From: Chersky-267 sp034666965
Lineage (GTDB): Bacteria; Chloroflexota; Limnocylindria; Limnocylindrales; CSP1-4
Length of the DNA: 7,784 bases
Reading direction: 5' to 3'
Assembly (NCBI GenBank): GCA_034666965.1
Contig: JAXDKT010000133.1
Span: 1 to 7,784, forward strand
The translations under genes and the position numbers were made by a program. The notes under the pieces are model-generated. The model searched no databases. It was not told the DNA's origin and saw nothing but the letters and a program-made list of their open reading frames with translations. Positions 5,263-7,784 of the stretch are shown piece by piece. Each line of letters starts with the position of its first letter. Position 1 is the first letter of the stretch.

Positions 5263-6261
5263 GTGAATGACGGGCCGCCGCCGGAGATCAGCCAGGCGGC
5301 GCACGCGCGGGCCGCGGCGCGGGCGGCGAGGGACTGGGCCGAGGCGGACCGGCTCAGGGCGCTGATCGAGGCCGGCGGCTGGCGGATCGTGGACCGCGGG
5401 ACGCATTTCGCGTTGTCGCTCGCAGGTCCGCGGGACGTGGCCGACGGCGAGCGGGTGCGCTATGGCCGGAGTGACGCCGTCCCGTCGCGCCTTGGCGAGC
5501 CGGCAACCCTGGCGGCCACGCTGGTCATCCGGGCGACCGATGCGCCCGAGGATCTGACTCGCCTCCTGGACGGCCTTCGCCGACATGCTCCGGAGGGCAC
5601 TCAGGTCGTGCTCGTGGCCGACGCGCCGAGCGCCGCACAGACGGCGACGCTCGAGGCCCCCGACGGACCCGCGACCGAACCGATCGCCGGTCTGGCGCCA
5701 GAGGTCATCTGGACGGTCGACCGACTCGGCCACGCCGGCGCGGCCAACACTGGCCTGCGTCGGTCGCTTGGGCGGACGGTCGTTCTGGTCGACTCGAGCG
5801 TGGAGCCGACCGGCGATATCGTCACGCCACTGGTCCGGGCACTCGACGACCCGTCGGCCGCCGTCGTCGGCGAGCGGGGCCTGACCTCCACCGACCTGCG
5901 CCACTTCAGCGAGGCGCTGGCCGGCGAGGTGGACGCGATCGACGGCTCGCTGATGGCGTTCCGCCGCGACGATTTCGTCGCCCGTGGCCCGCTCGATGAG
6001 CGGTTCGGCACCGGTAAGCACCTCGACACGTGGTGGAGCTTCGTGCTGCGCGATGACGCCGGAACCACCGGGCCCCGCCGGGCGGTGCGCGTCGACGCCC
6101 TTCCGCTGGTCCGACACGAACCCCGCGACGACGCCTCCATCCCCGATGACCAGCGTGTCCGTCTCGACAAGCGAGCCTTCTATCGCTTCATCGAGCGGTT
6201 CGGGAGCCGGCGGGATCTGCTGGTCGCCGACGGGAAGGGTCGAAGGCCCGCCAGGGAATGA
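5263..6261 (+). CDS. GT2-like glycosyltransferase with an N-terminal CysRS-tail-like segment
   Basis: 332 residues from the GTG at 5263; an upstream ATG at 5191 would add 24 unlikely residues. Residues about 10-52 (ARAAARAARDWAEADRLRAL, then EAGGWRIVDRGTHFAL) resemble the helix and strand at the C-terminal end of cysteinyl-tRNA synthetases (AR..kDwaeADriRd.L...G..i.Dt..Gt.w). From about 83 the protein looks like a GT-A/family 2 glycosyltransferase domain: TLVIRATDAPEDLTRLLDGL, VVLVADAP (115-122), GHAGAANTGLRRSLGRTVVLVDSS (156-179), then AAVVGERGL, VDAIDGSLMAFRRDDF (223-238), GPLDERFGTG and TWWSFVLRD. The usual DxD metal motif is degraded to DSS at 177-179, so catalytic activity is uncertain. 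No signal peptide or membrane segment is seen, so it is likely cytoplasmic, with an unknown nucleotide-sugar and acceptor. The solute-binding protein gene begins 17 bases after its stop. Confidence 0.8.
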   Translation: MNDGPPPEISQAAHARAAARAARDWAEADRLRALIEAGGWRIVDRGTHFALSLAGPRDVADGERVRYGRSDAVPSRLGEPATLAATLVIRATDAPEDLTRLLDGLRRHAPEGTQVVLVADAPSAAQTATLEAPDGPATEPIAGLAPEVIWTVDRLGHAGAANTGLRRSLGRTVVLVDSSVEPTGDIVTPLVRALDDPSAAVVGERGLTSTDLRHFSEALAGEVDAIDGSLMAFRRDDFVARGPLDERFGTGKHLDTWWSFVLRDDAGTTGPRRAVRVDALPLVRHEPRDDASIPDDQRVRLDKRAFYRFIERFGSRRDLLVADGKGRRPARE

Positions 6262-6266
6262 CCGGA

Positions 6267-6272
6267 TACACT
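6267..6272 (+). promoter_or_regulatory. -10 element (TACACT), leaderless start for the solute-binding protein
   Basis: TACACT begins five bases after the preceding gene's stop codon and is followed by exactly six bases and the ATG at 6279. No ribosome-binding site fits in the gap, so the gene probably has its own leaderless transcript as well as any read-through. Confidence 0.5.
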
Positions 6273-6278
6273 CCGGCC

Positions 6279-7784
6279 ATGCGCCGTTCGGGGGCCCGAT
6301 CCCATCGCCGCACCTCGGTCGGGCGTCTGTCGAGCGTGATCGCCGCACTCGTCGTCGCCGGCATCGGGCTGATCGTCGGCGCGGGGCCCGGGGCGGGTCC
6401 GGGGGCGGTCGCTGCCGCCCCCAAGGACGCGGTGACGATCCTGAATGGGCCCGTCGCTGAGGTCGACCCGGCGCTCCAGGGCGATGTCGCCAGCGCCCGG
6501 GTTGGCGCCCAGCTGTTCGAGACGCTGACCGCCGTCGACCCGAGCCTGACCGTCCGGCCGGCGCTCGCGGAGTCGTGGGAGGTGCTCGACGGCGGTCGCC
6601 GGATCGTGTTCCACGTGCGGCCCGGCCAGGCGTTCTCGGACGGCTCACCGCTGCGTGCGGAGGACGTGGTCCGGAGCTGGCTGCGGATCGTCGATCCCAG
6701 GCAGCCGTCGCCGCTCGCCTCGCTGATGACCGACGTCGACGGGGCCGCGGCCTACCTCCGCGGCACGACCAGCGACCCGGGCACGGTCGGGATCCATGCC
6801 GATGGCGCGTCGGTCGAGGTTCGGCTCACCCGTCCGGCCGCGGATTTGCCGTCGATCGTGTCGAGCCCGACCTTCGCCATCGTGCCACCGGGCGTGGGCG
6901 CCAAGGCCAACGCCCTCGAACCCGGACCCCAGTTCGTCGGGAGCGGTGCGTACGTCCTCTCGGGCCAGACGGCGACCGAGATGACCCTGACGGCCAACGA
7001 GCACTACTGGGCGGGCGCGGCGCCGATCCGGACCGTCCATCTGCTGACAACGCTCAAGGGCAAGAGCCCGGTCCAGGCCTTCGGGGACGGCGACCTGGAC
7101 TACGCCCCGATCGGCGACGACGACGCTGCCTGGATCCGCTACGACGCCAAGCTGGGCCGGGCCCTCCGGTCCGTGCCGTCGGCGGCGACCAGCTACTACG
7201 GCTTCGACGCCGGCCGGCCGCCATTCGACGACGTCAACGTCCGCCGCGCGTTCGCCGCCGCGGTCGACTGGAAGCGGCTGGTCGAGCTGGCCGGCGGAGC
7301 GTCGCAGATCCCGGCCACGAGCCTGGTCCCGCCGGGGATCCCCGGTCGCAGCGGGCGTGACTTCAGCCCGGTGCACGATCCCACCGCGGCCCGGACGATG
7401 CTCGCGGCGGCCGGATACCCGGGCGGAGCTGGCTTCCCCGAGGTGACCTTGGTCAGCAGCGGGGCGGGCTACGACCAAGCCATCCTGGCCGAGCTCAAGC
7501 GCGAGCTGGGGATCACCGTCCGCTACGAGGGCATGGAGCCGGACCCGTACTTCAGGCGGCTCGCCTCCGATCCACCCGCGTTCTGGGCGCTGGCCTGGGT
7601 GGCCGACTATCCAGGACCAAATGACTTCCTCGGGCTCCTGCTCGGCACCGGCAGCACCAACAACTACGGGCGCTGGAGCTCGGCCGAGTTCGACGCGGCG
7701 ATCGCCCAGGCCGGCGGCGCATCCGATCCGGCCGCGATCCGGACCGCGTTCGACACCGCCGAGTCGATCGTCCAGCGGGACGCT
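6279..7784 (+). CDS. Family 5 extracellular solute-binding protein of a peptide/nickel-type ABC transporter (3' truncated)
   Basis: 502 codons are present and the frame is open to the last base. A basic N-terminus (RRSGARSHRRTS), a hydrophobic core (about 19-37) and a Gly/Pro/Ala stretch ending AVAAA (about 47) make a secretory signal. There is no lipobox cysteine, unusual for a monoderm-style binding protein. The mature part follows the SBP_bac_5 plan: GAQLFETL (early helix), LAESWEVLDGGRRIVFHVRPGQAFSDG, AEDVVRSW, GSGAYVLSG with NEHYWAGAAPIRTV, the SYYGFDAGRPPFDDVNVRRAFAAAVDW hinge region, and WALAWVADYPGPNDFL near the end. Family members usually have 500-600 residues, so little is missing. 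It should deliver oligopeptides or similar ligands to an inner-membrane permease; permease and ATPase genes, if linked, would lie beyond the window. The ligand cannot be inferred. Confidence 0.93.
   Translation, partial: MRRSGARSHRRTSVGRLSSVIAALVVAGIGLIVGAGPGAGPGAVAAAPKDAVTILNGPVAEVDPALQGDVASARVGAQLFETLTAVDPSLTVRPALAESWEVLDGGRRIVFHVRPGQAFSDGSPLRAEDVVRSWLRIVDPRQPSPLASLMTDVDGAAAYLRGTTSDPGTVGIHADGASVEVRLTRPAADLPSIVSSPTFAIVPPGVGAKANALEPGPQFVGSGAYVLSGQTATEMTLTANEHYWAGAAPIRTVHLLTTLKGKSPVQAFGDGDLDYAPIGDDDAAWIRYDAKLGRALRSVPSAATSYYGFDAGRPPFDDVNVRRAFAAAVDWKRLVELAGGASQIPATSLVPPGIPGRSGRDFSPVHDPTAARTMLAAAGYPGGAGFPEVTLVSSGAGYDQAILAELKRELGITVRYEGMEPDPYFRRLASDPPAFWALAWVADYPGPNDFLGLLLGTGSTNNYGRWSSAEFDAAIAQAGGASDPAAIRTAFDTAESIVQRDA

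Noticed and set aside
4982..5266. Plus-strand open frame across the divergent intergenic region
   Set aside because: Proline/arginine-rich, covers both strong hairpins and has no family resemblance; probably chance openness in GC-rich DNA.
4978..6648. Very long minus-strand open frame of 556 codons
   Set aside because: Antisense shadow of the glycosyltransferase-like gene and of the start of the solute-binding protein gene; Arg/Pro/Gly-rich with no coherent domains.
6575..7360. Plus-strand open frame of 261 codons inside the solute-binding protein gene
   Set aside because: Out-of-frame shadow; the frame from 6279 has a signal peptide and SBP_bac_5 motifs throughout.
1..7784. CRISPR arrays, intact insertion sequences, rRNA genes and known defence-system genes
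   Set aside because: No spaced direct repeats, no terminal inverted repeats around a transposase and no rRNA-like sequence were seen on either strand.

Overview
The window is GC-rich, with strong G/C preference at third codon positions in the main genes. It looks like a bacterium with many leaderless or near-leaderless genes. Four or five start codons sit 6-9 bases after a TANNNT -10 hexamer, with no Shine-Dalgarno sequence. This, together with the gene content, suits an uncultivated Chloroflexota lineage (Limnocylindria-like) or an actinobacterium. No phylogenetic marker in the window settles which.

Left block, minus strand, about 2568 down to 1: a secreted PQQ-type sugar dehydrogenase-like beta-propeller, then after 69 bases a small glutaredoxin-like protein, then CcdA (4-base ATGA overlap), then the N-terminus of a membrane-anchored protein (1-base TGATG overlap) that leaves the window. 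The last three genes are an overlapping thiol-redox cassette: CcdA would carry reducing equivalents across the membrane, and the truncated gene is in the usual place for a TlpA/ResA-type partner.

Middle block, about 2640-4450: a complete tRNA-Arg(CCU) with encoded CCA faces the decayed 3' end of what looks like a large serine recombinase, whose reading frame runs into the tRNA. This resembles an old integration scar. Beyond it is a frameshifted start of a small gene, then a lipoprotein of unknown function, then a short frame that may be the other end of the same small gene. The remaining 320 bases hold no gene I can support.

Right block, about 4450-7784: a minus-strand five-helix membrane protein of unknown function is divergent from a plus-strand glycosyltransferase-like protein. 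The 294 bases between them contain two strong tandem hairpins (9-bp and 12-bp perfect stems) and a pair of mutually exclusive smaller hairpins. The glycosyltransferase-like protein begins with a segment resembling the C-terminal tail of cysteinyl-tRNA synthetases. It is followed almost at once, with its own -10 element, by a secreted family 5 extracellular solute-binding protein (oligopeptide/dipeptide ABC type), cut by the window end.

The best candidates for something undescribed are the hairpin-rich divergent intergenic region, the CysRS-tail/GT2-like fusion, and the small gene apparently split around the lipoprotein. No CRISPR array, intact insertion sequence or recognisable defence system is visible.
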